Shown one piece after another: positions 1 through 7,853 of a DNA stretch of 64,000 nucleotides; the stretch's first letter is position 1, and every line of letters starts with the position of its first letter. Source of the stretch: Pseudomonas faucium (GTDB lineage: Bacteria > Pseudomonadota > Gammaproteobacteria > Pseudomonadales > Pseudomonadaceae); contig NZ_BQIP01000014.1 in NCBI RefSeq assembly GCF_021602585.1, positions 79,018-143,017 of the forward strand. Direction: 5' to 3'. The notes under the pieces are model-generated. The model saw nothing but the letters and a program-made list of their open reading frames with translations. It was not told the DNA's origin and made no database searches. Position numbers and translations under genes: made by a program.

Positions 1-600
1 GTGGATGGCCTGATCTTCACCGGCTCGCCGTCCAATATCGAACCGTTGCACTACAACGGCCCGGCCAGTGCGCCAGGCACCCATCACGACCGCCTGCGCG
101 ATGCCACGACCTTGCCGCTGATGCGTGCGGCGATCGCCGCCGGTGTGCCGGTGTTCGGCATCTGCCGGGGCTTTCAGGAGATGAACGTGGCGCTGGGCGG
201 CACCCTGCACCAGAAGGTGCATGAAACCGGCACGTTCATGGACCACCGTGAAGGCAAGGACGAGCCCCTGGCCCAGCAATACGGCCCGCGTCACAAGATG
301 CACATCCAGCCCGGCGGGCTGATGGACCGCATGGGCATACCGGCGCTCATCGACGTCAACTCCATCCATGGCCAGGGCATCGATGTGCTGGCGCCCGGGC
401 TGCGGGTGGAAGCCATTGCCCCGGACGGCCTGGTGGAAGCGATTTCGGTCGAGCACGCCAAGAGCTTCGCCCTGGCCGTGCAATGGCACCCGGAGTTCCA
501 GGTCATGGACAACCCGCATTACCTGAAGATGTTCCAGGCGTTCGGCAAAGCCTGCCGGCAACGCTCGGTGTTGCGCCAACTGATGTTGAAGACCGCCTGA
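1..600 (+). CDS. puuD: Gamma-glutamyl-GABA hydrolase (PuuD/SpuA, peptidase C26), 5' end outside window
   Basis: Class I glutamine-amidotransferase-like hydrolase that cleaves gamma-glutamyl-GABA to glutamate and GABA, a late step of glutamylated putrescine catabolism in the cytoplasm. The nucleophile loop GICRGFQE puts the Cys at about residue 55 of the visible part, and the catalytic His-Glu pair is in AVQWHPEFQ near residue 165. Also visible are FTGSPSNIEP near the start and the HKMHIQPGG and NSIHGQG stretches typical of the family. Family members are about 250-260 residues, so roughly 55-60 N-terminal residues lie left of the window. The GTG at base 1 is therefore probably an internal Val codon. 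It lies 55 bp before the aminotransferase and probably shares its operon. Family call is secure; the exact natural substrate is inferred from the spuC and XRE-cupin neighbours. Confidence 0.9.
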   Translation: MDGLIFTGSPSNIEPLHYNGPASAPGTHHDRLRDATTLPLMRAAIAAGVPVFGICRGFQEMNVALGGTLHQKVHETGTFMDHREGKDEPLAQQYGPRHKMHIQPGGLMDRMGIPALIDVNSIHGQGIDVLAPGLRVEAIAPDGLVEAISVEHAKSFALAVQWHPEFQVMDNPHYLKMFQAFGKACRQRSVLRQLMLKTA

Positions 601-655
601 ATAGACAACAGACATTTCCCGCAGCCCGGCTGCTCGACTTGATGGAGAGAGAACA

Positions 656-2014
656 ATGACTGACAAGCACTCGCAGACCCTGGCCTGGCAGGCCATGAGC
701 CGTGACCATCACCTGGCACCGTTCAGCGATGTCAAGCAACTGGCCGAGAAGGGCCCGCGCATCATCACCTCGGCCAAGGGCGTGTACCTCTGGGACAGCG
801 AAGGCAACAAGATCCTCGATGGCATGGCCGGCCTTTGGTGTGTGGCGGTTGGCTATGGCCGCGACGAGCTGGCCGAGGTGGCCAGCAAGCAGATGAAGGA
901 ACTGCCGTACTACAACCTGTTCTTCCAGACCGCCCACCCGCCGGCGCTGGAGCTGGCCAAGGCGATTGCCGACGTGGCCCCGCAGGGCATGAACCACGTG
1001 TTCTTCACCGGCTCCGGCTCCGAAGGCAACGACACCGTGCTGCGCATGGTCCGCCACTACTGGGCGCTCAAGGGCCAGAAGGACAAGAAGGTCATCATCG
1101 GCCGCATCAACGGCTACCACGGCTCCACCGTTGCTGGTGCAGGCCTGGGCGGCATGAGCGGCATGCACGAGCAGGGCGGCCAGCTGCCGGACATCGTGCA
1201 CATCCCGCAGCCGTACTGGTTCGGTGAAGGCGGCGAGATGACCGAGGCCGATTTCGGCGTATGGGCAGCCGAGCAGCTGGAGAAGAAGATCCTGGAAGTG
1301 GGCGAGGACAAGGTCGCGGCCTTCATCGCCGAGCCGATCCAGGGCGCCGGCGGCGTGATCATCCCGCCGCAGACCTACTGGCCGAAGGTCAAGGAGATCC
1401 TCGCCAAGTACGACATCCTGTTCGTCGCCGACGAAGTGATCTGCGGCTTTGGCCGCACCGGCGAGTGGTTCGGCACCGACTACTACGGCCTCAAGCCCGA
1501 CCTGATGACCATCGCCAAGGGCCTCACCTCCGGCTACATCCCCATGGGCGGCGTGATCGTGCGTGACAGCGTGGCCAAGGTGATCAGCGAAGGCGGCGAC
1601 TTCAACCACGGCTTCACCTATTCCGGCCACCCGGTGGCGGCGGCGGTGGGCCTGGAGAACCTGCGCATCCTGCGCGAGGAAAAGGTCATCGAGCAGGTTC
1701 ACGAAAAAACCGCACCCTACCTGCAGCAGCGCCTGCGCGAGCTGGCCGATCACCCGCTGGTGGGCGAAGTGCGCGGCCTGGGCATGCTCGGCGCGATCGA
1801 GCTGGTGCAAGACAAGGCCACCCGCGCCCGCTACCAGGGCAAGGGCGTGGGCATGATCTGCCGCCAGCACTGCTTCGACAACGGCCTGATCATGCGCGCC
1901 GTGGGCGACACCATGATCATCGCGCCGCCCCTGGTGATCAGCCTCGAAGAGATCGACGAGCTGGTGGAAAAGGCCCGCAAGTGCCTGGACCTGACCTACC
2001 AGGCGCTCCAGTAA
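656..2014 (+). CDS. spuC: Putrescine/polyamine--pyruvate aminotransferase (SpuC-type)
   Basis: Class III PLP-dependent omega-aminotransferase of 452 residues that moves the terminal amino group of putrescine or a related polyamine to pyruvate. The PLP lysine is K288 in TIAKGLTSG. The cofactor Asp is in ILFVADEVICGFGRTG, and the phosphate-binding GSGSEGNDT is near residue 120. The N-terminal WQAMSRDHHLAPF is typical of SpuC and related beta-alanine/omega-amino transaminases. The ATG follows a GGAGAGAG ribosome site. It sits between the gamma-glutamyl-GABA hydrolase and an XRE-cupin regulator, the arrangement expected of a polyamine locus. Substrate range (putrescine, cadaverine, other diamines) cannot be read from sequence. 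Confidence 0.9.
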   Translation: MTDKHSQTLAWQAMSRDHHLAPFSDVKQLAEKGPRIITSAKGVYLWDSEGNKILDGMAGLWCVAVGYGRDELAEVASKQMKELPYYNLFFQTAHPPALELAKAIADVAPQGMNHVFFTGSGSEGNDTVLRMVRHYWALKGQKDKKVIIGRINGYHGSTVAGAGLGGMSGMHEQGGQLPDIVHIPQPYWFGEGGEMTEADFGVWAAEQLEKKILEVGEDKVAAFIAEPIQGAGGVIIPPQTYWPKVKEILAKYDILFVADEVICGFGRTGEWFGTDYYGLKPDLMTIAKGLTSGYIPMGGVIVRDSVAKVISEGGDFNHGFTYSGHPVAAAVGLENLRILREEKVIEQVHEKTAPYLQQRLRELADHPLVGEVRGLGMLGAIELVQDKATRARYQGKGVGMICRQHCFDNGLIMRAVGDTMIIAPPLVISLEEIDELVEKARKCLDLTYQALQ

Positions 2015-2071
2015 GGCCATGGCACCTCGGCAGGGCGCCAAACCCTGCCGCGGTGCCCGCCGGGCATGCGC

Positions 2072-2099
2072 TTGATTTGTGGAATTATTCAGGTATTTT
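2072..2099 (+). promoter_or_regulatory. Possible sigma70 promoter for the XRE-cupin regulator
   Basis: TTGATT at 2072-2077 and TATTTT at 2094-2099 are separated by 16 bp, about 40 bp before the regulator ATG. The spacer contains the palindrome GAATTATTC, which could be an operator for the regulator itself. This stretch is clearly AT-richer than the coding DNA around it. The assignment rests on pattern only. Confidence 0.35.
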
Positions 2100-2138
2100 C
2101 CATGCCAATAATTTCGCAACCTCTGGCCGCGCTCGATC

Positions 2139-2690
2139 ATGGTTCACGAAGAAATCGAACAACTGGCAACCCTGCTTCGCGACCTGCGCAAGTTCAAAGG
2201 CCTGACCCTCGGTGAGCTGGCCCAACGCATCGGCCGTTCGGTGGGCTTTCTGTCCCAGGTCGAACGCGGCGTCTCGCGCCCGACCGTGGCGGACCTGACC
2301 GCCATCAGCGAAGCGCTCGGCGTGTCCACCGCTTACTTCTACAACCTGGAAAAGCCCCGCGAGCTGGACTGGGTAACCCGCCCCCACGAGCGGCGCACGC
2401 TACACCTTGCCGGCGGCATCACCGATGTGCTGGTTTCGCCCACCATCACCGGTGGCTTCTCCATGCTCGACAGCCACCTCGAACCCGGCGCCACCAGCGG
2501 CGAGGAGTTTCTCAATGACAGCTCCGAGCAGGGCTGCTTCGTGCTCGAAGGTGAGCTCACGGTGTGGCTGGACGAAGGCGAGCCGGTGACGCTGCGCGCC
2601 AATGACAGCTTTCAGCTGCAATCCCACGCCAGCTTTCGCTATGCCAACCTCACCGACAAACCTACCCGCGTGCTCTGGGTGTTCAATTGA
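2139..2690 (+). CDS. XRE-family regulator with C-terminal cupin domain (PuuR-like)
   Basis: Transcription regulator of 183 residues. A helix-turn-helix XRE domain spans about residues 10-65 (LRKFKGLTLGELAQRIGRSVGFLSQVERGVSRPT). A cupin_2 effector domain spans about residues 105-182 (EEFLNDSSEQGCFVLEGELTVWLDEGEPVTLRANDSFQL). This architecture matches PuuR and related regulators of polyamine and amine catabolism, where the cupin binds the amine ligand. It follows spuC on the same strand after a 124-bp AT-rich gap with its own possible promoter. It is inferred to control the puuD-spuC genes. The ligand is unknown. Confidence 0.85.
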   Translation: MVHEEIEQLATLLRDLRKFKGLTLGELAQRIGRSVGFLSQVERGVSRPTVADLTAISEALGVSTAYFYNLEKPRELDWVTRPHERRTLHLAGGITDVLVSPTITGGFSMLDSHLEPGATSGEEFLNDSSEQGCFVLEGELTVWLDEGEPVTLRANDSFQLQSHASFRYANLTDKPTRVLWVFN

Positions 2691-2709
2691 GCCGCCACCT
2701 GCCTGAATA

Positions 2710-2734
2710 AAAAAAGCGCAGCCCAGGCTGCGCA
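2710..2734 (-). terminator. Rho-independent terminator of the hemerythrin gene
   Basis: The stem GCGCAGCC / GGCTGCGC (8 bp, 2-nt gap) occupies 2717-2734. Read on the minus strand it is followed by seven T residues (2716-2710). It lies 22 bp after the hemerythrin stop. Because the XRE gene converges on it, it may also act weakly in the other direction. Confidence 0.8.
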
Positions 2735-2756
2735 AAGTACCCTCGCCGATCCCCGA

Positions 2757-3221
2757 TCAAGCGGCGCGTTGCTCACCCTTGAGCACTTTCTTCTGCGCTT
2801 GCATGGTCTGCCCCAATTCCTCCAGCAGGTCTTTGCCCAGCAATGTCTTGGCCGTGGGGAACAACGCGTCTTCTTCTTCCTCGATGTGGTGCTCGAGCAG
2901 CTCCTTCAGCACTTTGACCCGGCCGGCGAATTCGAGGGTGCCGGTATCGGTGTGCAGCAGGTCAGGCAGCACCAGCGAGTCGACGGTGCGGTGTTCTTCC
3001 TTGGCCTCGTAATACATCTTCGCTTCCTCTTTGCCACCGGCCTCCTTGATGGCCGGGTAGAGGATCTGTTCTTCGAGTGCAGTGTGCACTTGCAGCTCCT
3101 GTTCGATGCGATGGAGCAGTTCGGCGCGCCGTTTGACCGCACGTTCGGTGGTGGAAGACAGTTCTTCGAGCAGCTTCTTGACCAGTTTGTGGTCCTGGAT
3201 CAGGAGTTCGATGGCGTTCAT
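2757..3221 (-). CDS. Hemerythrin-domain protein
   Basis: Cytoplasmic four-helix-bundle di-iron protein of 154 residues. Metal ligands are visible as H11 (LLIQDHKLV), HTALEE with H and E near residues 46-50, EEHRTV near 75, and HHIEEEEDALFP near 113-124. The highly charged helices are typical of the bacterial hemerythrin/HHE family, linked to oxygen, NO or redox stress. The ATG at 3221 is preceded by an AAGAGGT ribosome site and starts directly at the hemerythrin domain; an upstream in-frame ATG would add 29 unrelated residues. It lies next to the SDR in the same direction. The physiological role is unproven. Confidence 0.85.
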   Translation of the reverse strand: MNAIELLIQDHKLVKKLLEELSSTTERAVKRRAELLHRIEQELQVHTALEEQILYPAIKEAGGKEEAKMYYEAKEEHRTVDSLVLPDLLHTDTGTLEFAGRVKVLKELLEHHIEEEEDALFPTAKTLLGKDLLEELGQTMQAQKKVLKGEQRAA

Positions 3222-3304
3222 GGGCAACCTCTTCGCGGATGGTGAACCCGGGCTCTCCTGGATGGGAGCCCGCCTTGTGCAGCAGAGTCGAGCGGCAGTG
3301 CCGG

Positions 3305-4162
3305 TCACAGAATGGGTTTGCCTCCCGTCACGGCATACCGCGAGCCTGAGATGTAGCTGGCCTCGTCCGAGCCCAGCAACACATAGATCGGGGCGACCTC
3401 CACCGGCTGCCCCGGCCGCCCCATCGGGTAGCCCGAGCCAAAGTTCTTCACCGCCTCGTCAGGCATGGTGGCCGGAATCAACGGCGTCCAGATCGGGCCA
3501 GGCGCCACGCTGTTGACCCGGATGCCCTTGTCTGCCAGCAACTGCGCCAGCCCGGCGGTGAAGTTGGCGATGGCGCCCTTGGTGGTGGCATAGGCCAGCA
3601 GCTTGGGCGAAGGGTCATCGGAGTTGACCGAGCTGGTGTTGATGATCGAGCTGCCCTTGGGCATCGACGGCAAGGCCCGCTTGCAGATTCGAAAGATGGC
3701 GGTGATGTTGACGTCGAAGGTCATCAGCCACTCGTCATCGTCGATCTCGTCAAAGCTTTCATGGGCCATCTGGAACGCCGCGTTGTTGACCAGGATGTCG
3801 ATGCGCCCGAACTTCGCCACGGTCTGGTCGACGATGGCATGGCAGTGCTGTTTCTGCGCCAGGTCGCCGGGCAGCAGCAGGCATTGCCGGCCGGCGGCTT
3901 CGACCCAGCGTGCGGTTTCCTGGGCGTCTTCGTGCTCATCCAGGTAGGCAATGGCCACATCCGCGCCTTCGCGGGCGTAGGCGATGGCGACGGCGCGGCC
4001 GATGCCGCTGTCGGCCCCTGTGATCAGCGCGATCTTGCCTTGCAGCCGGCCGTGGCCGGTGTAGCTCTGCTCGCCGCAGTCCGGGTAGGGCTCCATCTTG
4101 CGCTGTGAGCCGGGGACGCTTTGCGGCTGTGAAGGGAAGGGCGGGGTCGGGTAGTCACGCAT
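3305..4162 (-). CDS. SDR-family NAD(P)-dependent oxidoreductase (YghA/glucose-ribitol dehydrogenase type)
   Basis: Short-chain dehydrogenase of 285 residues with the long N-terminal extension (about 40 residues, MRDYPTPPFPSQPQ and PYPDCGEQSY) found in the YghA/general-stress SDR subgroup. The cofactor motif is TGADSGIGRA near residue 50 and the NNAAFQ motif follows. The active site has Ser in INTSSVNS and YATTK (Tyr and Lys). The ATG at 4162 has GGAG about 10 nt upstream and begins the conserved extension. Such SDRs are often made under osmotic or general stress, and this one is next to hemerythrin, alcohol dehydrogenase and the stressosome genes. The substrate is unknown. Confidence 0.85.
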   Translation of the reverse strand: MRDYPTPPFPSQPQSVPGSQRKMEPYPDCGEQSYTGHGRLQGKIALITGADSGIGRAVAIAYAREGADVAIAYLDEHEDAQETARWVEAAGRQCLLLPGDLAQKQHCHAIVDQTVAKFGRIDILVNNAAFQMAHESFDEIDDDEWLMTFDVNITAIFRICKRALPSMPKGSSIINTSSVNSDDPSPKLLAYATTKGAIANFTAGLAQLLADKGIRVNSVAPGPIWTPLIPATMPDEAVKNFGSGYPMGRPGQPVEVAPIYVLLGSDEASYISGSRYAVTGGKPIL

Positions 4163-4269
4163 GGTGCAAGCTCCTGCAGTCGAGAACACATACCTGTTCG
4201 AACGGGGCGCGCCGCCAGTGTTGGACGCGATCGCGGCTCGATACGACGGGTGGTGGTGGCCGGGCCCGG

Positions 4270-4734
4270 CTAACGCCGCTTGCGCTGTGCCTCGGTGATG
4301 AGAAAGCCGGCAACGAAGCCCAGTAGCGCAGCCCCCGCCAGGATCACGTAGCCGTTGTTCAGGCGCTTCCAGGCGGTATTGGCGGGTGGTGGCTGCGGTT
4401 CAGGCACCGCCACCGCAGGCGGCATGGCTTGTGGCACAGGCGCGAAGGTCGCGCTGTCTTGCATGGGCGTAAGCTGCAGCGCTGTGCCGTCAACCAGCTT
4501 CAAGGCCAGGCCTTCGATGGTGCCGGCCACGCGGTCCGCAAACACCGGTTCGCCCTCGGCATCCAGGCTGTCGTAGATGAACCGGGTGCCTTCCAGCCAG
4601 CCCACCGCGGTCAACAGCTCCGGGCCAAGGTAGTACTTGCCGTCCTGGAAGAACCCCGGGAACTGATGGGCGCGCTCGACATTCTCCACGCAGTAGCGCT
4701 CGCCCCGTTTCATGCCTGTGGCTTGATCGATCAT
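4270..4734 (-). CDS. Hypothetical protein with C-terminal membrane anchor
   Basis: Protein of 154 residues that I do not recognise. A soluble region (about 1-105) contains RYCVENVERAHQFPGFFQDGKYYLGPELLTAVGWLEGTR-type sequence. A Pro-rich linker (PQAMPPAVAVPEPQPPP) follows, then one hydrophobic helix, YVILAGAALLGFVAGFLITEA (about 127-147), and a basic tail AQRKRR. The layout suggests a tail-anchored inner-membrane protein with the soluble part in the cytoplasm. A GAGAGGGG ribosome site precedes the ATG. It lies between the SDR and the alcohol dehydrogenase, all in one direction with short gaps, so co-expression is likely. Confidence 0.6.
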   Translation of the reverse strand: MIDQATGMKRGERYCVENVERAHQFPGFFQDGKYYLGPELLTAVGWLEGTRFIYDSLDAEGEPVFADRVAGTIEGLALKLVDGTALQLTPMQDSATFAPVPQAMPPAVAVPEPQPPPANTAWKRLNNGYVILAGAALLGFVAGFLITEAQRKRR

Positions 4735-4769
4735 GGTGCAAACCCCTCTCGGTAACTGGTTGCTTCGGG

Positions 4770-5972
4770 CTACTGGAAGTCGCTGCCCGGGGTGCCGGAC
4801 GCCGCGCCGGGCACGAGAATGACCTTGCGGCAGTCGTCCTGCTTCTGATCGAACAGCTTGTAGCCCAGGGCGGCTTCTTCCAGGGCCAGGCGGTGGGTGA
4901 CGATCAGTTCCGGTTGCAGGCGCCCGTCCTCGATGTATTCGAGCAGCTCGGGCAGGTACTTGTGCACGTGGGTCTGGCCCATCTTGAAAGTCAGGCCCTT
5001 GTCGAACGCGTCACCGAACATGAAGGCGTGGATGAACCCGGCATATACGCCGGGGACGCTGACCACGCCGCCCCGGCGTACTGCGGCGATGCTCTGGCGC
5101 AACGCCTTGCCGCTGCTGCCCTCGATCTTCAACGCGGTCATTACCGTTTCCGCCGTGCTGCCCTTGGCCTCGAAGCCGACGGCGTCGATCACGGCGTCCA
5201 CGCCGCGCATGCCTGGGGTCTGGCGGATGATGCTGTCGGCGGGGTCGTCATCCTGTTCGAAGTTGATCGGTAGCACGCCGTAGGCTTGCTGGGCGTAGGC
5301 CAGGCGGTAGTCATTGTCGTCCACCATGAAGATGGCCTGGGCGCCGAGCATTCGCGCGCAGGCGGCGCTCAGCAAGCCGACCGGGCCGGCGCCATAGATC
5401 GCCACGGTAGAGCCCTGGCTGATCTGGGCATTGATGACCGCTTGCCAGGCAGTCGGCAGGATGTCGGAGAGAAACAGCACTTTGTCGTCGGCAAGGTGGG
5501 TAGGCACCTTGAACGGGCCGATATTGGCCTTGGGCACCCTCACGTAATCGGCCTGGCCACCAGGGATGCCGCCATAGAGATGGCTGTAGCCGAACAAGGC
5601 GGCCCCCGGCGGTATGCCTTTGCGGTTGATGATCGAGCCGCGGCCGGTGTTGGTGGTTTCACAGGCGGCAAACAGGTCGTGCTGGCAGAAGAAGCAACTG
5701 CCGCAGGCAATGACGAAGGGGATCACCACCCGGTCGCCGACCTGTAGCCCGGTAACGGCGCTGCCGATGTCCTCGACAATGCCCATGAACTCGTGGCCGA
5801 AGATATCGCCGGGTTCCGTTGCCGGAATCTTGCCCCGGTACAGGTGCAAGTCCGAGCCGCAGATGGCGGTGGCGGTCACCCTCAGGATGATGTCGTCCGC
5901 TTCCTGAATGCTGGGATCAGGGACGGTATCGACTCTGACATCGTTGGCTCCGTGGTAGGTCAGTGCTCTCAT
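4770..5972 (-). CDS. Zinc-dependent alcohol dehydrogenase (formaldehyde dehydrogenase-like MDR)
   Basis: Medium-chain zinc alcohol dehydrogenase of 400 residues. The catalytic zinc site comes from [10 protein letters not shown] and [13 protein letters not shown]. The structural zinc loop is [19 protein letters not shown]. The Rossmann motif is [11 protein letters not shown] with the following Asp-rich MVDDNDYRL. The length and [25 protein letters not shown] segment resemble the glutathione-independent formaldehyde dehydrogenase/dismutase branch. The start chosen at 5972 gives MRALTYHG, the usual N-terminus; the upstream in-frame extension has no domain. It is divergent from rsbR across 261 bp. 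The natural alcohol or aldehyde substrate is not determined. Confidence 0.85.
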   Translation of the reverse strand: MRALTYHGANDVRVDTVPDPSIQEADDIILRVTATAICGSDLHLYRGKIPATEPGDIFGHEFMGIVEDIGSAVTGLQVGDRVVIPFVIACGSCFFCQHDLFAACETTNTGRGSIINRKGIPPGAALFGYSHLYGGIPGGQADYVRVPKANIGPFKVPTHLADDKVLFLSDILPTAWQAVINAQISQGSTVAIYGAGPVGLLSAACARMLGAQAIFMVDDNDYRLAYAQQAYGVLPINFEQDDDPADSIIRQTPGMRGVDAVIDAVGFEAKGSTAETVMTALKIEGSSGKALRQSIAAVRRGGVVSVPGVYAGFIHAFMFGDAFDKGLTFKMGQTHVHKYLPELLEYIEDGRLQPELIVTHRLALEEAALGYKLFDQKQDDCRKVILVPGAASGTPGSDFQ

Positions 5973-6233
5973 GGCGGGCAACTCCTGCGAACGTAGGAAG
6001 GCAAGGTGTATGCAGGTGAAGCCAGGGGCGGTGGCAAAGTTCAGAGGAAACTGTTCAGTGGCGCCCACTTGGGCAACGCCAGGGCCGATCTTGGCCTAGA
6101 GTTAGCGGCACGGCAGCTGGCGCAATGAAATTATCCTGCGCGCGCCACAACTATTTCCTACGGCGGATGTCATTTTCCGAAGCTGGCTTCCTTATCGGGA
6201 GCCAAACCGGCCTTTTTCAGGAGCGAAGCGCAC

Positions 6234-7085
6234 ATGGCAGCACTGCAGAACAGCACGTTGGACGCGATTGTCGGCAATCAGGCGCAGTTGCTGGGGGAGT
6301 GGCTCGCGGCGCTGGAAGCCAACGGCGCGACACGCAATATCCGCGAGCAGGACCTGCGTCAGGAAACCCGCGACTTCCTGCAACTGGTGGTGGACGGCCT
6401 GCGCAAGGGCAGCGGCAACCAGGTGGGGGCCGAGGGCTGGGAAGAAACCCGCCACTTCCTCGAGAAACTCTCGGCCAGCCGTGCCCAGATCGGCCAGGAA
6501 TCGCACCAGACCGCCTATTTCATCTTTGCCCTCAAGGGCCCGCTGTTCACCCTGCTGCAAGCCCACTACCGCGAACAACCGGCGCTGCTGGCCGAGCAGC
6601 TGTGGGAAATCTCGCAACTGCTGGATGCCTTCGGCCTGCACACCATCCGCACCTACCAGAAAAACCGCGAGGCGGTCATCAAGCGCCAGCAAGAAGAGCT
6701 GCTGGAGCTGTCCACCCCGGTGGTCAAGCTGTGGGAGGGCGTACTGGCCTTGCCGCTGATCGGCACCCTCGACTCGCAGCGCAGCCAGACGGTGATGGAG
6801 TCGCTGCTGCAGCGCATCGTCGACACCGGCTCCGAGATCGCCATCATCGACATCACCGGCGTGCCCACGGTCGACACCCTGGTCGCCCAGCACCTGCTCA
6901 AGACCGTGACCGCCATCCGCCTGATGGGCGCCGATTGCATCATCAGCGGCGTGCGCCCGCAGATCGCCCAGACCATCGTGCACCTGGGCCTGGACCTGGG
7001 CACCCTGACCACCAAATCCAACCTGGCCGACGCCCTGAAGCTTGCGCTCGCACGCCTGGGCACGGCCGCTGGCGAGAAGGTGTGA
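6234..7085 (+). CDS. rsbR: RsbR-type stressosome co-antagonist (RsbRD N-terminal + STAS)
   Basis: Stressosome scaffold and sensor protein of 283 residues. The N-terminal helical RsbRD-type sensor region spans about 10-150, and a linker leads to the STAS domain (about 160-275). The two threonines phosphorylated by RsbT in Bacillus RsbR proteins are conserved: T215 in GVPTVDTLVAQHL and T247 in GVRPQIAQTIV. This indicates a functional phospho-switch. The ATG follows an AGGAG ribosome site. The gene starts a tightly packed run (rsbR-rsbS-rsbT-kinase/phosphatase-HK-hybrid HK) with 4-11 bp overlaps after rsbS. The N-terminal domain has no haem or flavin signature that would name the signal. Confidence 0.9.
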   Translation: MAALQNSTLDAIVGNQAQLLGEWLAALEANGATRNIREQDLRQETRDFLQLVVDGLRKGSGNQVGAEGWEETRHFLEKLSASRAQIGQESHQTAYFIFALKGPLFTLLQAHYREQPALLAEQLWEISQLLDAFGLHTIRTYQKNREAVIKRQQEELLELSTPVVKLWEGVLALPLIGTLDSQRSQTVMESLLQRIVDTGSEIAIIDITGVPTVDTLVAQHLLKTVTAIRLMGADCIISGVRPQIAQTIVHLGLDLGTLTTKSNLADALKLALARLGTAAGEKV

Positions 7086-7089
7086 AACG

Positions 7090-7452
7090 ATGGAGCGCAT
7101 TCCCATTCTGCAAATGGGCGAGTTCCTGCTGGTGACCATCCAGGTCGACATGCATGACCAGCTGGCGCTGCGCCTGCAGGACGACCTCACCGACCGCATC
7201 GACCACACCTCGGCGCGCGGCGTGCTGATCGACATCTCCGCGCTGGACATGGTCGATTCGTTCATCGGCCGCATGATCGCCAGCATCTCCGGCCTGTCGC
7301 GGATCATGGACGCCGAAACGGTGCTGGTCGGCATGCAGCCGGCAGTGGCGATCACCCTGGTGGAGCTGGGCCTGACCCTGCCCGGGGTGAGCACGGCGCT
7401 CAACGTCGACCGTGGCATGCACCTGCTGCGCCAGCGAGTGGGCCGCCCATGA
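7090..7452 (+). CDS. rsbS: RsbS-type STAS antagonist
   Basis: Single STAS-domain protein of 120 residues, the core antagonist that with RsbR sequesters RsbT in the stressosome. The phosphorylatable serine is S57 in ISALDMVDSFIGRMIA, matching the RsbS signature. MERIPILQMGEFLLVTIQ at the start matches the family N-terminus and supports the ATG at 7090, four bases after the rsbR stop. The gene overlaps rsbT by 4 bp (ATGA), which suggests translational coupling and stoichiometric expression. Confidence 0.9.
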   Translation: MERIPILQMGEFLLVTIQVDMHDQLALRLQDDLTDRIDHTSARGVLIDISALDMVDSFIGRMIASISGLSRIMDAETVLVGMQPAVAITLVELGLTLPGVSTALNVDRGMHLLRQRVGRP

Positions 7453-7853
7453 CCACTCGCCAAAGCGGCAGCCAGCCGGTGCGCATCGAGCAGGACGTGG
7501 TACTGGCCCGCCAACTGGCGCGCAAGGTCGCCAGCGACTGCGGCATGCGCCTGGTCGATTTGACCAAGCTGGTCACGGCCGTCAGTGAACTGGCCCGCAA
7601 CACCGTGGTGTATGGCGGCGGCGGGGACATGGACTGGGAAGTCATCGAAGAGGCCGGGCGGGTTGGCCTGCGCCTGGTGTTTCGCGACGAAGGGCCGGGC
7701 ATCGCCGACGTCAAGCTGGCCCTCACCGACGGCTGGACCTCGGGTGGCGGCCTGGGCCTGGGCCTGACCGGCGCACGCCGGCTGGTCGATGAATTCGAAC
7801 TGGACACAGCGCCCGGGCAAGGTACCCGGGTAACGATCACCCGATGGACGTGA
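7449..7853 (+). CDS. rsbT: RsbT-type serine/threonine switch kinase
   Basis: GHKL-ATPase switch kinase of 134 residues that phosphorylates RsbR and RsbS and is then released from the stressosome. The ATP site is intact: N box in SELARNTVVYGGGG (N51), G1 box DEGPGI (80-85) and G2 box GGGLGLGL (about 99-106). In Bacillus free RsbT activates the phosphatase RsbU. No RsbU with an RsbT-binding domain is encoded here, so the target must be one of the downstream proteins or lie elsewhere. It overlaps both neighbours (4 bp with rsbS, 10 bp with the next gene). Confidence 0.9.
   Translation: MTTRQSGSQPVRIEQDVVLARQLARKVASDCGMRLVDLTKLVTAVSELARNTVVYGGGGDMDWEVIEEAGRVGLRLVFRDEGPGIADVKLALTDGWTSGGGLGLGLTGARRLVDEFELDTAPGQGTRVTITRWT

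Noticed and set aside
1-3. GTG at base 1 as the true start of the gamma-glutamyl-GABA hydrolase
   Set aside because: The protein would lack the family's first 55-60 residues; the gene almost certainly begins left of the window.
503-2140. Open frame of 545 codons antisense to spuC
   Set aside because: It covers a complete aminotransferase with intact PLP site. Composition (Ala/His/Arg/Leu-rich) and lack of any motif mark it as a shadow.
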